From positions 1 through 11,638 of the forward strand of contig JBKPRX010000072.1 in NCBI GenBank assembly GCA_046734795.1: a stretch of 11,638 bases of DNA, in the 5' to 3' direction. A program made the translations under genes and the position numbers. A model generated the notes under the pieces. It made no database searches. It was not told where the DNA came from and worked only from the letters and a program-made list of their open reading frames with translations. This stretch comes from JBKPRX01 sp046734795. Lineage in GTDB: Bacteria; Actinomycetota; Thermoleophilia; Gaiellales; Gaiellaceae. Positions 1 through 6,977 of the stretch are shown here, one piece after another; the stretch's first letter is position 1, and every line of letters starts with the position of its first letter.

Positions 1-651
1 CCGACCGAGACGTGGGCCGAGACGGTCTTGCGCGCGCACGAAGAAGGCTGGGCGGCCGTCGTTCCGACGATCGTGAACGGCAATCCCGAAGGCGGCGCCA
101 CGAGCTGGTCGTCGCTCCTGATCGACTACGGCCGCTGGGCACCCGGTGGAGCCGCCGGCGAGATCCACGATCCGCCCGCATACAACGCAACGTTCGATCG
201 CGACGTGCTGCTCGGTTTCGGCGCGCAGCTCGGCCTGCTCCTCGAACCGGGAAGCAAGCTTGCGCAAGAGCTCGCGGCAGTCGACGCGCGGGCCTACCAC
301 GAGCCGGCGGCGCGCCTCGAGCATCTCAATGTGGCTCCAACCTTCGACTGGCTGCACGAACGCTTTCTCGGCGGCCGGTTGCTCGGCGCGACGCGACGTC
401 TTCGGTGGCCGATGTGGAGAACGGCCGTCTACCTCGTCGGCTCGCCGCTCGTGCCCGTCGTTCGCTTCAAGCGGACGAACGCCGCTCGCCGCTGTGTCGG
501 CGGCTCGTGGCCGTCGACCGCGACGTTGGTCGCGGTCGTACTCGGCTGCATCATCTGGGGGATCGGAGAAGCGGTCGGATACGCGAGCGGCGGCGGCTCG
601 GCCGATCGCCGAATGCTCCATTACGAGCTCCACAAGGCGCGGTACCGCTGA
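1..651 (+). CDS. Family 2 glycosyltransferase, C-terminal part (5' end outside window)
   Basis: An open frame runs from base 1 without a start and stops at TGA 649-651, so only the last 216 residues are visible. The visible part resembles the C-terminal half of actinobacterial GT2 glycosyltransferases: an AETVLRAHEEGW stretch, then NGNPEGGATSW, a YGRW segment, and later a helical WLHERFLGGRLLGATRR segment followed by a hydrophobic region with two possible membrane segments. Such enzymes move a sugar from a nucleotide- or lipid-linked donor onto a surface glycan or lipid at the inner face of the membrane. The nucleotide-binding N-terminal domain and its DXD motif lie upstream and cannot be checked, so the donor and acceptor are unknown. 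The stop codon overlaps the probable start of a flippase gene, which supports a glycan-export operon. The internal TTG at base 28 is unlikely to be the true start. The family call is moderately sure and the substrate is unknown. Confidence 0.65.
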   Translation, partial: PTETWAETVLRAHEEGWAAVVPTIVNGNPEGGATSWSSLLIDYGRWAPGGAAGEIHDPPAYNATFDRDVLLGFGAQLGLLLEPGSKLAQELAAVDARAYHEPAARLEHLNVAPTFDWLHERFLGGRLLGATRRLRWPMWRTAVYLVGSPLVPVVRFKRTNAARRCVGGSWPSTATLVAVVLGCIIWGIGEAVGYASGGGSADRRMLHYELHKARYR

Positions 652-1985
652 GACTCGCAACGACGCCGCTCGACTCGCACACCGTTCGCACGCCGTATCC
701 GCGCACGGTTCGGGCCGTCGCGCTCGCAGCTTGGGGCAAGGCCGCAGAGTTCGCGACGCTCGCGTTTCTCGTCACCGTCGTGCCGCGGCTGCTCGGCGCC
801 GAGGACTTCGGAACGTTCTCGCTCGCGCTCGGGATCGTCGTGATCGGCTCGATGGCGCTCGCGATCACCGGACCCGCAGTGACGTCGCGGTTCGTCGCAG
901 CCGCACCGCCCGACGAACGTGCCGCACTTGCGCGCGCCCTCGCCTTACGCGCGCTGCGATGGCGCGCGGTCGGCGTCGCGCTCGGGGCTGCTGCTGCGGT
1001 TGTGCTCGTCGAGGTGGATCCGGAGCAGTTTGCGCCCTTCGCGACAGCGATGGTCCTCACGGCCGTCCTGCTCGACGCGCCCGCGACCGTCGCCTTCCAG
1101 AGCGCGCTTGCACTAGGACGCATCGGCGCCTGGAGCGCGCGCTATCCGCTCCAGAATCTCGTGCTCGTCGGCGGTGTCGTCGCCCTGTACGTGCTCGCCG
1201 GTTTGAACGGCGCGCTCGCCGCCATCCCGCTCTCGTGCGCAGTCACGCTCATCGTTGGACTCGTCCTGTGCGCGAAGCCGCTCGTGCGCGCACCGGCCCG
1301 CGCGCCGATCCCGCGCGACGTCTCACGGTTCGCGCTCCTTCACTCGTCGAGCAACGTCCTGCTCGTCCTCCAGCACCGCGGACCCGTCGTCGTTGCGGCG
1401 TTGCTCGCGAGCTCCGCGACGCAAACCGGCTACGCCGGCCTCGCCGCCGGCGTCGCAGTCGCGGCAACCTACGCGGTGTGGCAGCTTTTCACCGTGACGC
1501 TGCCGCGATTCGCGGCCTCGGCTGAGAGCGACCCGCTCGCAGTCGTGCACGCGTTGCGCCGCGTGACGGGCCTACTGCTTCTCGTCGTCGCGCCGGCCGC
1601 CGTCGTCGGCGTCGCCCTTGTGGGCCGGTTGCTCGGGCCGCTCTTCGGCTCGGACTTCGAGGGAGCGAAGGACGCGTTCGTTCCGGCGCTCGCGATCGTG
1701 CCACTCGCTCCGCTGACGGGCGCAGTGGCGAGCGTCGCGGCGATTCGCCTCCGACCGGGTGCGCGGTTGCTGACGATGATCGCCGGGGCGACGACGTTCG
1801 CAGTCGTCGCGGCAGCGCTCGTTCCGAGTCACGACGCCGTCGGGGCGACGATCGCGCTTCTTGCCGCGACCGCCGCGAGCACAATCGCGAGCGTCGCGTA
1901 CTTCCACGACGTCCTCGACGTCCGTCTCGTTGCAGGAGCGTTCGCCGGAGTCGCCGCGGTGCTCGCCGTCGGCGTGCTGAGCTAG
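648..1985 (+). CDS. Polysaccharide-type membrane flippase (Wzx/MATE-like)
   Basis: This is a very hydrophobic protein of about 445 residues, the usual size for oligosaccharide or lipid-linked-sugar flippases of the MVF/MATE superfamily, with roughly twelve predicted membrane helices. The N-terminal segment with RLLGAEDFGTFSLA (about residues 48-61) is typical of this superfamily, where the first helix is followed by a G-x-E-x-F/Y-G motif. It probably turns a lipid-linked saccharide across the cytoplasmic membrane, working with the glycosyltransferase just upstream. No ATG, GTG or TTG lies where the protein should begin. The best placed codon is CTG at 648, which overlaps the upstream TGA as CTGA and has a weak AAGGCG about nine bases before it. 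The next GTG, near 778, would remove most of the first helix. The frame is open far upstream, but that part is Arg-rich shadow translation. The fold call is fairly sure; the start and substrate are not. Confidence 0.75.
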   Translation: MRLATTPLDSHTVRTPYPRTVRAVALAAWGKAAEFATLAFLVTVVPRLLGAEDFGTFSLALGIVVIGSMALAITGPAVTSRFVAAAPPDERAALARALALRALRWRAVGVALGAAAAVVLVEVDPEQFAPFATAMVLTAVLLDAPATVAFQSALALGRIGAWSARYPLQNLVLVGGVVALYVLAGLNGALAAIPLSCAVTLIVGLVLCAKPLVRAPARAPIPRDVSRFALLHSSSNVLLVLQHRGPVVVAALLASSATQTGYAGLAAGVAVAATYAVWQLFTVTLPRFAASAESDPLAVVHALRRVTGLLLLVVAPAAVVGVALVGRLLGPLFGSDFEGAKDAFVPALAIVPLAPLTGAVASVAAIRLRPGARLLTMIAGATTFAVVAAALVPSHDAVGATIALLAATAASTIASVAYFHDVLDVRLVAGAFAGVAAVLAVGVLS

Positions 1986-2069
1986 CGCTCGCGCCCTGGC
2001 AGATCAGCCGAACCATCCCGCTCGGTCGTGCGAATCACGACGTCACCCCACGACGAGAGGAACACTTTC

Positions 2070-2741
2070 ATGCGCAGGCTCACGTATCTCGCGGCTGCTG
2101 CCCTCGCCGTTCTGGCGTTGGGCGCGGTCTCGGCAACGGCCGGGAATTCCGGTCATCAGCATTCGACCGGTCATCAGCATCCGACCGCGGCGCGCTCGGC
2201 GAAGCTGACGGCATCGGATCTCCGTGCGACGCTCGGCCAGCTCTTCGGCGAGCACGCTGCTCTCGCGATGAACGCGACGAACCTCGGCCTCACGGGCTCC
2301 CCGAGCTTCAAGCCGACGGCCGCCGCGCTCGATCGCAACTCGGTCGCCATCTCGAAGGCGATCGGCTCGATCTACGGCGCACCCGCAGGCAAGGCGTTCC
2401 TCGACGGGAAGTTCATGTGGCGCGACCACATCCGCTTCTTCGTCGCCTACACCGTCGCAACGGCCAAGCACGACAAGGCCGGCCAGAACCGAGCGGTGGC
2501 GAACCTGAAGACCTACACGGTCAAGTTCGGTGACTTCCTCGCCGGTGCGACCGGCCTGCCGAAGCTCGCCGTCCGCAACGACCTGCTCGGTCACGTCCTC
2601 GAGCTGAAGACGCAGCTCGACCAGTACGCGGCGAAGAACTACAGCGCCGCTGCGCAGACGTACCAGCACGCGTACGCCCACATGTTCATGACGGCCGACT
2701 TGGTCGCCGGCGCGATCGCGAAGCAGAAGGGTCTCCAGTAG
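2070..2741 (+). CDS. Secreted His-rich all-helical protein of unknown function
   Basis: The chosen ATG has GAGAGG nine bases upstream and is followed at once by a signal peptide (positive MRR, then a hydrophobic stretch to about residue 24, ending SATA). An in-frame ATG 14 codons earlier would bury the signal peptide. The mature part begins with two GHQH motifs (residues 28-31 and 34-37), then about 180 mostly helical residues with regularly spaced histidines: EHAAL (His62), WRDHIRFF (His120), LLGHVLE (His175) and YQHAYAHMF (His200, His204). I recognise this as resembling a domain found in secreted actinobacterial and firmicute proteins, sometimes next to copper amine oxidase N-terminal-type domains, but I cannot name a function. 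The histidine pattern suggests metal binding outside the cell; that is inference. It appears to be a single-gene unit followed by a strong hairpin. Existence and export are sure; the function is unknown. Confidence 0.85.
   Translation: MRRLTYLAAAALAVLALGAVSATAGNSGHQHSTGHQHPTAARSAKLTASDLRATLGQLFGEHAALAMNATNLGLTGSPSFKPTAAALDRNSVAISKAIGSIYGAPAGKAFLDGKFMWRDHIRFFVAYTVATAKHDKAGQNRAVANLKTYTVKFGDFLAGATGLPKLAVRNDLLGHVLELKTQLDQYAAKNYSAAAQTYQHAYAHMFMTADLVAGAIAKQKGLQ
2151..2186 (+). repeat. Tandem 18-bp repeat encoding a GHQH pair
   Basis: Two 18-base units lie head to tail, differing by one base (t to c at the thirteenth position). They are in frame and encode GHQHST and GHQHPT directly after the signal peptide of the secreted protein. 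The near-identity of the DNA suggests recent duplication, doubling a possible metal-binding motif. Confidence 0.9.
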
Positions 2742-2778
2742 GAGCGGAGCTTCCGTCGGTCCCAGCTGGCGGGGAGAC

Positions 2779-2809
2779 GACGACGGGGCCCCACGCGGGC
2801 CCCGTTGTC
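2779..2809 (+). terminator. Strong hairpin terminator after the secreted His-rich gene
   Basis: A 13-bp stem (2779-2791 with 2797-2809, one G-U pair) closes a 5-base loop, 38 bases after the stop codon. Only TCT follows rather than a long T run, which is common for high-GC actinobacterial terminators. It separates this gene from the HAF-repeat gene. Confidence 0.75.
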
Positions 2810-2820
2810 TCTAAAGGACG

Positions 2821-2849
2821 TTGAACTCGTTTGTCGAACCTGGCACGAT
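2821..2849 (+). promoter_or_regulatory. Possible promoter of the HAF-repeat gene (leaderless arrangement)
   Basis: TTGAAC (2821-2826) matches four of six bases of the -35 consensus and is followed after exactly 17 bases by CACGAT (2844-2849), which keeps the A2, A5 and T6 positions of a -10 box. The GTG at 2857 begins seven bases after it, so transcription could start at the initiation codon. Short promoter matches are weak evidence on their own. Confidence 0.4.
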
Positions 2850-2856
2850 CTTGCGT

Positions 2857-4251
2857 GTGAGGGGGGATCGGTTCGCGGCGATGCTCGCCGCCCTATTCGT
2901 CGTCGTCGGGGGAACGGCGGCGGCCGCGGGCGCCGCACCTTCGTACCAGGTGACCACGATCTCCGACTTCACGACTGGCGTCTGCCCCAATTCTCCGCCA
3001 CCCGGGCACGGCAGCGGCGCGAACGCGGTCAACAACAGCGGTCACGTCGTCGGGTGGGCCGCCTACTTCTGCAGCGACGGCTCGCTGCGGGGCTTCGCGT
3101 TCAACAAGCACGACGGCACTTTCCAGCAGCTGCCGCTCTTCGGCGGCTACCTGAGCTGGGGCCTTGGGATCAACGACGTCGACCAGATCGCCTTGACGGC
3201 CACGACCGTTCCCGGCTTCGGCCTGTTGTTCACGAATCCGCGTGCCTTCCTTTACGCGAACGGGTCCGCCACGGATCTCGGCGTGCTCAACGTTTGTGGT
3301 GGGTGTCTGCCGTCCTCCCTCAGCTTCGCGCGTGGCATCAACGACCGGGGCGACGTCGTCGGCTATTCCAACGTTTTCGGGATCCCGCACGCGTTCCTCT
3401 ACGACGGCTCGACGCTCAACGACCTTGGGACGCTCGGCGGACCGACGAGCCGCGCGTTCGGGCTCAACAACCATCGCCAAGTTGTCGGCGAGTCGACGCC
3501 TGCCGGCTCGAGCAGCTCGCACGCGTTCCTCGACCAGGCCGGGACGATGACCGACCTCGGGACGCTCGGCGGTGCGGCGAGCGCCGCCTATGCGATCAAC
3601 GCATTCGGCACCATCGTCGGCGAGGCGCAGCTTGCGGACGGTTCCTCGCACGCGTTCGCGTACGCCAATGGGGCGATGAACGATCTCGGCACGCTCGGCG
3701 GCCAGAACAGCGTCGCGCGCGGGATCAACAGGTGGGGGCAGATCGTCGGCGCGTCACAGACGGCAAGCGGCGCGTGGCATGCGTTCGTCTTCACCGGCGG
3801 CGTAATGCTCGACCTGAACACGCTCGCCACCGGCGCCGCGGGCACCCTTGTCGGCGCGAACGCGGTCAACGACTTCGGACGCGTCGTCGGCGACCAGTTC
3901 GTCGACCCGTCGGCAATCGGCCTCGACGATTGGCCGGCTCCGAACGTCTCGCCGTTCCAGCAGCGCGGCTTCGATGCGGTGCCGACCGACACGACTCCGC
4001 CGGCGTGCTCGCTGCGCGGCGGCGCCGGACCCGGAAAGAAGGTCGTCCACTTCGACGTCGGTGACAGCGAGAGCGGCCTGGCCGAGGTCACTCTCGAGGA
4101 TGCCGCGGACGCCGAGCTCGACGCGTCCTTCGTTCCGGGAACGACCGCCCTAGTCGACGTGACGGTCAGCGGAGGCGACACCCGCCACGCGTCGTCGTTC
4201 ACCGTTCGCGTGCGCGACGTTGCCGGTAACACCGCCGTCTGCCCGTTCTGA
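2857..4251 (+). CDS. Secreted HAF-repeat protein with C-terminal Ig-like domain
   Basis: From the GTG the protein has 464 residues: a signal peptide (hydrophobic stretch ending near residue 28, AAAAGA), about six repeats of 40-50 residues, and a C-terminal beta domain of about 85 residues that begins DTTPPACSL and ends DVAGNTAVCPF. The repeats match the extracellular HAF family: HAF or RAF, a short aromatic strand, DLGTLGG, then G-I/L-N-x-x-G-x-V-V-G. HAF is exact near residues 178, 222, 266 and 308, with RAF near 129. The family is known only as extracellular repeat proteins, probably of all-beta fold; its ligand is unknown. Start choice: TTG at 2821 would add twelve residues in front of the signal peptide and its AAAGGA is only two bases away. 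GTG 2857 puts the positive RGDR just ahead of the hydrophobic core, and ATG 2881 is also possible. The 3' end overlaps the convergent P450 gene by 102 bases. Confidence 0.85.
   Translation: MRGDRFAAMLAALFVVVGGTAAAAGAAPSYQVTTISDFTTGVCPNSPPPGHGSGANAVNNSGHVVGWAAYFCSDGSLRGFAFNKHDGTFQQLPLFGGYLSWGLGINDVDQIALTATTVPGFGLLFTNPRAFLYANGSATDLGVLNVCGGCLPSSLSFARGINDRGDVVGYSNVFGIPHAFLYDGSTLNDLGTLGGPTSRAFGLNNHRQVVGESTPAGSSSSHAFLDQAGTMTDLGTLGGAASAAYAINAFGTIVGEAQLADGSSHAFAYANGAMNDLGTLGGQNSVARGINRWGQIVGASQTASGAWHAFVFTGGVMLDLNTLATGAAGTLVGANAVNDFGRVVGDQFVDPSAIGLDDWPAPNVSPFQQRGFDAVPTDTTPPACSLRGGAGPGKKVVHFDVGDSESGLAEVTLEDAADAELDASFVPGTTALVDVTVSGGDTRHASSFTVRVRDVAGNTAVCPF
3388..3786 (+). repeat. HAF-repeat array inside the gene (about 132-bp period)
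   Basis: HAF codons begin at 3388, 3520, 3652 and 3778, giving steps of 132, 132 and 126 bases. DLGTLGG is encoded at 3421, 3553 and 3682 with nearly the same bases each time. Weaker units lie upstream (RAF at 3241) and the last, partial unit runs to about 3890. Confidence 0.85.
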
Positions 4252-5424
4252 GACGCCCTCGGCGACGAGGTGAAGCGATGACAGGCCGCGGATGTCGCCG
4301 CGGCGCTTCCACGTCGGCGGCCGCTCCGGATCGAGCTCGAAGCTCGGGAAGAGCTCGGCGAAGCGCTCGATCATGATCGTCAGCTCGAGCCGCGCGAGAT
4401 TCGCACCCAGACACAGGTGATGTCCGTGCCCGAAGGCCACGTGCTTGTTCGGCCGGCGGTCGAGGATGCAGCGGTCGGGCTCTTCGAAGGCACGCGGGTC
4501 GCGGTTCGCCGATCCGTACGCGAGCAACACGACGTCGCCTTCGGGAATCGTCTCGCCGTAGAGGTCGAGCTCTCGGCCTGCGTTCCGGCAGAAGACCTGC
4601 ACCGGTGAGATGAATCGCAGCAGCTCGTTCACGGCGTCGTGCGCGAGCGTCGGTGCGTCGGCCATCAGCTGCATGCGCTGGTGGCGGTTCTCCGCGAGGT
4701 GCATGAGGCTCAAGCCCATCGCGCCCGACGTCGTCTCGTAGCCGGCGAGCAGCATCAAGATGCCGAACTGCCGAACGTCGGCCTCGCTGAGCCGCGCGCC
4801 GTCGACTTCCGCCTCGAGCAAGAGACCGATGAAGTCGTCGTGCGGCTCCGCTTTTCGTTCCGCGATCAACGCGTCGAGGTACGCCTCGACGTCGCGCACG
4901 GCTTCGCGCTGGTCGTCGGGATCGTTGAGCGCGTTCGCGAACATCCGCTCGACCCAGTCGAACCAGCGCGCCTCGTCGTCCTCGGGCAGGTTCATCAGCC
5001 GCGCGAGCGCACCGAGCGACATCGGGTGCGCGAACTCGGACATCACCTCGCCGCCGCCCTTGCGCGCGATCGGCTCCACGAGGCTCGTCGCGAGCGCCTC
5101 GAGGTCGGCGCGCAGTGCGTCGATCCGCCCACGTGAGAAGAGCGCGTTCACGAGCCCGCGGTACTTCGTGTGCGCCGGCGGATCCATCTCGATCGGCACA
5201 AGCGGATGCGTCCGCGGCTGGGACGGAGGGATGATCGTCGTGCCAGGCACGCTCGACGTGAAAGACTCGTAGTCGAGTGCCGCGCGCGTCACGTCGTCGT
5301 ACCGCGTGAGCATCCAAAAGCCGCCGTAGAGATCCGAGTGCACGAGCGGCGAGGACTCGCGAATTGCACCGAAGATGCTGGCGGGATCCTCGACGAACCG
5401 CGGGTCGTGGTGGTCGAAGCTCAC
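4150..5424 (-). CDS. Cytochrome P450 (bacterial class I type)
   Basis: The 424-residue protein has all P450 hallmarks: I-helix AGYETT (227-232) with the oxygen-activation Glu/Thr, K-helix ELLR (267-270), and the heme loop FGHGHHLCLG (331-340) with Cys338 as the expected heme thiolate ligand. It is soluble, with no membrane anchor, like bacterial class I enzymes that take electrons from a ferredoxin and reductase. It would hydroxylate an unknown hydrophobic substrate; neither ferredoxin nor ferredoxin reductase is in the window. GTG at 5424 gives MSFDHHDPRF, the normal N-terminus. Upstream open frame is not family-like. No good SD precedes it, but CACAAT lies six bases upstream, which would fit leaderless initiation. 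The family normally ends near LHLVAEGV (about residue 391). Here some 34 low-complexity residues follow, read opposite the HAF gene. The family is certain and the substrate unknown. Confidence 0.95.
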   Translation of the reverse strand: MSFDHHDPRFVEDPASIFGAIRESSPLVHSDLYGGFWMLTRYDDVTRAALDYESFTSSVPGTTIIPPSQPRTHPLVPIEMDPPAHTKYRGLVNALFSRGRIDALRADLEALATSLVEPIARKGGGEVMSEFAHPMSLGALARLMNLPEDDEARWFDWVERMFANALNDPDDQREAVRDVEAYLDALIAERKAEPHDDFIGLLLEAEVDGARLSEADVRQFGILMLLAGYETTSGAMGLSLMHLAENRHQRMQLMADAPTLAHDAVNELLRFISPVQVFCRNAGRELDLYGETIPEGDVVLLAYGSANRDPRAFEEPDRCILDRRPNKHVAFGHGHHLCLGANLARLELTIMIERFAELFPSFELDPERPPTWKRRGDIRGLSSLHLVAEGVSERADGGVTGNVAHANGERRRVAGVASADRHVD

Positions 5425-5430
5425 GGTGCG

Positions 5431-5457
5431 ATTGTGCCCCGGTGGCCGGTTGTGCAA
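5431..5457 (-). promoter_or_regulatory. Possible promoter of the P450 gene
   Basis: On the minus strand TTGCAC (5457-5452) and CACAAT (5436-5431) are separated by 15 bases, shorter than the ideal 17. CACAAT matches four of six -10 positions and stands six bases before the GTG. It sits in the 92-base gap after the flavoprotein gene, so the P450 may have its own start of transcription as well as read-through. Confidence 0.35.
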
Positions 5458-5516
5458 CTTGCGCCCGCGGTTTACGAAGTTGCGTTGTTCGGAGGGAGCG
5501 TGCCCAGCCGTTAGCG

Positions 5517-6869
5517 CTATGACGACAAATCGCCTTGCTCGCGGCGCTCGATCTCTTTCCAGAGCGAGTTCAGCGCTGCGATGTAGATCTCCGAGAAGGT
5601 CGGGAACGGCTGGATCGTGTCGCGCAACACGTCGAACGGAACGCGGGCGCGGATCGCGAGCGTCGCCTGCTGAAGCCATTCACCGGCTTCCGGTCCGAGC
5701 GCATATGCACCCGTCAGACGCTCGCCATCGCTCAGCAGCGTGAGGAACCCGTTCGACTCTGCGTATGCGCGCGTGTACGTCGCGGTCTTCGGCACCTCCG
5801 AGAGCGCCGCAGTCGAGCTGAACTTCGCTTCGGTCGCGCCGGCCGCGGCCGCTTGCGGATCCGTGAAGACGACGCGCGGCACGGCGTCGTAGTTCGCCTC
5901 GCGCGGCTTGCCGAGGATGTTCGCGGCCACGACGTCGCCCTGGTACTTCCCCACGTGCGTCAGCTGCCAGATGCCGGTGATGTCACCGATCGCCCAGAGG
6001 CGCTCGCCCGCCCGCAGGTGCGAGTCGACGGGAATGCCGTGGCCGTTCGTCGTGATCCCGACGGTGTCGAGGCCGATGTCCTCGACTCGCGGACGCCGAC
6101 CGGTCGCGACGAGCAGCCGGTCGCCACGCAGCTCTTGGCCGTCGTCGAGCTCCAGCACGTAGTCGTCACCTGCGCGCCGAGCGGCGGTCGCATGCATGTC
6201 GAGCACGAGCTCGACGCCTTCGCCGCGCAGCACTTCGCCGAGCGCCTCGCCGAGCGGCGCCGCTTCGCGCGACAGCACGTGCGGACTGCCCTCGACGAGC
6301 GCGACCTCGCCGCCGAGGCGGCGGACCGCCTGCGCCATCTCGACGCCGACCGGCCCGCCGCCGAGCACGAGCAGCCGCCGGGGCACAGCCTTCATCGCGG
6401 TCACCTCGCGGTTCGTCCAGATGCCGTCGAGCTCGCGCAGCCCGGGAACCGGAGGCACGACTGCGTCCGCGCCCGCCGCCAGAACGACGTGGTCTGCGGT
6501 GTGGCGCGCACCGTCGACCTCGACGACGCCCGTGCCGGCGAGCCGACCGCGGCCGCGAAGCAATTCGATGCCGTTGTCTGCGAGCCACAGCGCTGCGTTC
6601 GTGTCGGAGTAGTCCGAGACCATGAAGTCGCGCCACGCGAGTGCCTCGCCGACCTCGACGTCTGCTCTCGCCGCGGCCTCGCGCGCGCCATGCACGGCTT
6701 CGCCCGGCCGAAGCAGCGTCTTCGACGGGATGCACGCGTAGTACGAGCATTCGCCGCCGACGAGCTCGCGCTCGACGATCGCGACCCGCAAGCCGCCTTC
6801 CGCGAGCGCACCCGCGCAATGCTCGCCTGGCGACCCTGCCCCGATGACGATCACGTCGTAGTGGCTCAC
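5517..6869 (-). CDS. Pyridine nucleotide-disulfide oxidoreductase (dihydrolipoamide dehydrogenase-like, no catalytic His)
   Basis: This 450-residue flavoprotein has the standard order: FAD-binding VIGAGSPG (8-15), redox pair CSYYAC (Cys41, Cys46) followed by IPSK, NAD(P)-binding LGGGPVG (169-175) with a downstream acidic VEG suggesting NADH preference, second FAD motif AIGD (293-296), and a C-terminal dimerisation domain. It should pass electrons from NAD(P)H through FAD to the Cys pair. In lipoamide dehydrogenase the C-terminus carries HPTxxE, where His is the base. Here the segment reads QPFPTFSE (420-427), with Phe422 in place of His, so lipoamide is unlikely to be the substrate; quinone- or transhydrogenase-like roles are known for His-lacking relatives. 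Start GTG 6869 has GGAG eight bases upstream. It precedes the P450 gene by 92 bases on the same strand, but a redox partnership is only a guess. Confidence 0.9.
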   Translation of the reverse strand: MSHYDVIVIGAGSPGEHCAGALAEGGLRVAIVERELVGGECSYYACIPSKTLLRPGEAVHGAREAAARADVEVGEALAWRDFMVSDYSDTNAALWLADNGIELLRGRGRLAGTGVVEVDGARHTADHVVLAAGADAVVPPVPGLRELDGIWTNREVTAMKAVPRRLLVLGGGPVGVEMAQAVRRLGGEVALVEGSPHVLSREAAPLGEALGEVLRGEGVELVLDMHATAARRAGDDYVLELDDGQELRGDRLLVATGRRPRVEDIGLDTVGITTNGHGIPVDSHLRAGERLWAIGDITGIWQLTHVGKYQGDVVAANILGKPREANYDAVPRVVFTDPQAAAAGATEAKFSSTAALSEVPKTATYTRAYAESNGFLTLLSDGERLTGAYALGPEAGEWLQQATLAIRARVPFDVLRDTIQPFPTFSEIYIAALNSLWKEIERREQGDLSS

Positions 6870-6943
6870 TGCGGCAGCTCCGCTCCCGACTGCTCGGCCA
6901 CGATAACGAGAACCGGCTCAGCCCGAAGCTCGTTTCGCGGCTC

Positions 6944-6971
6944 TTGCCTCTCGTCACATGGGGGCTACGAT
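6944..6971 (+). promoter_or_regulatory. Possible promoter of the DUF1707 gene (leaderless arrangement)
   Basis: TTGCCT (6944-6949) and TACGAT (6966-6971) are spaced by 16 bases; TACGAT matches four of six -10 positions. The GTG start at 6978 follows after six bases, with no SD in between. It lies in the 108-base divergent gap shared with the flavoprotein gene. Confidence 0.45.
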
Positions 6972-6977
6972 GGCGCA

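Noticed and set aside
12..640. Open frame running into the flippase gene from upstream, which would make a 657-residue protein
   Set aside because: The extra part is Arg- and Ser-rich antiframe translation overlapping the glycosyltransferase; homology to flippases begins only near 648.
146..1525. A 459-codon plus-strand open frame across the glycosyltransferase and flippase
   Set aside because: Arg/Ala/Ser-rich composition typical of a shadow frame in high-GC DNA; it crosses two better-supported genes.
2821..2856. TTG at 2821 as the start of the HAF gene
   Set aside because: It would place twelve residues before the signal peptide, and the AAAGGA is only two bases away. The same bases fit a -35 box.
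2805..4064. A 419-codon plus-strand open frame under the HAF gene
   Set aside because: Arg-rich shadow of the HAF-repeat gene; no signal peptide or motif.
5535..6975. Long plus-strand frame opposite the flavoprotein, joined to the DUF1707 protein
   Set aside because: The part before 6978 is antisense to a clear flavoprotein gene; DUF1707 homology starts at the GTG at 6978.
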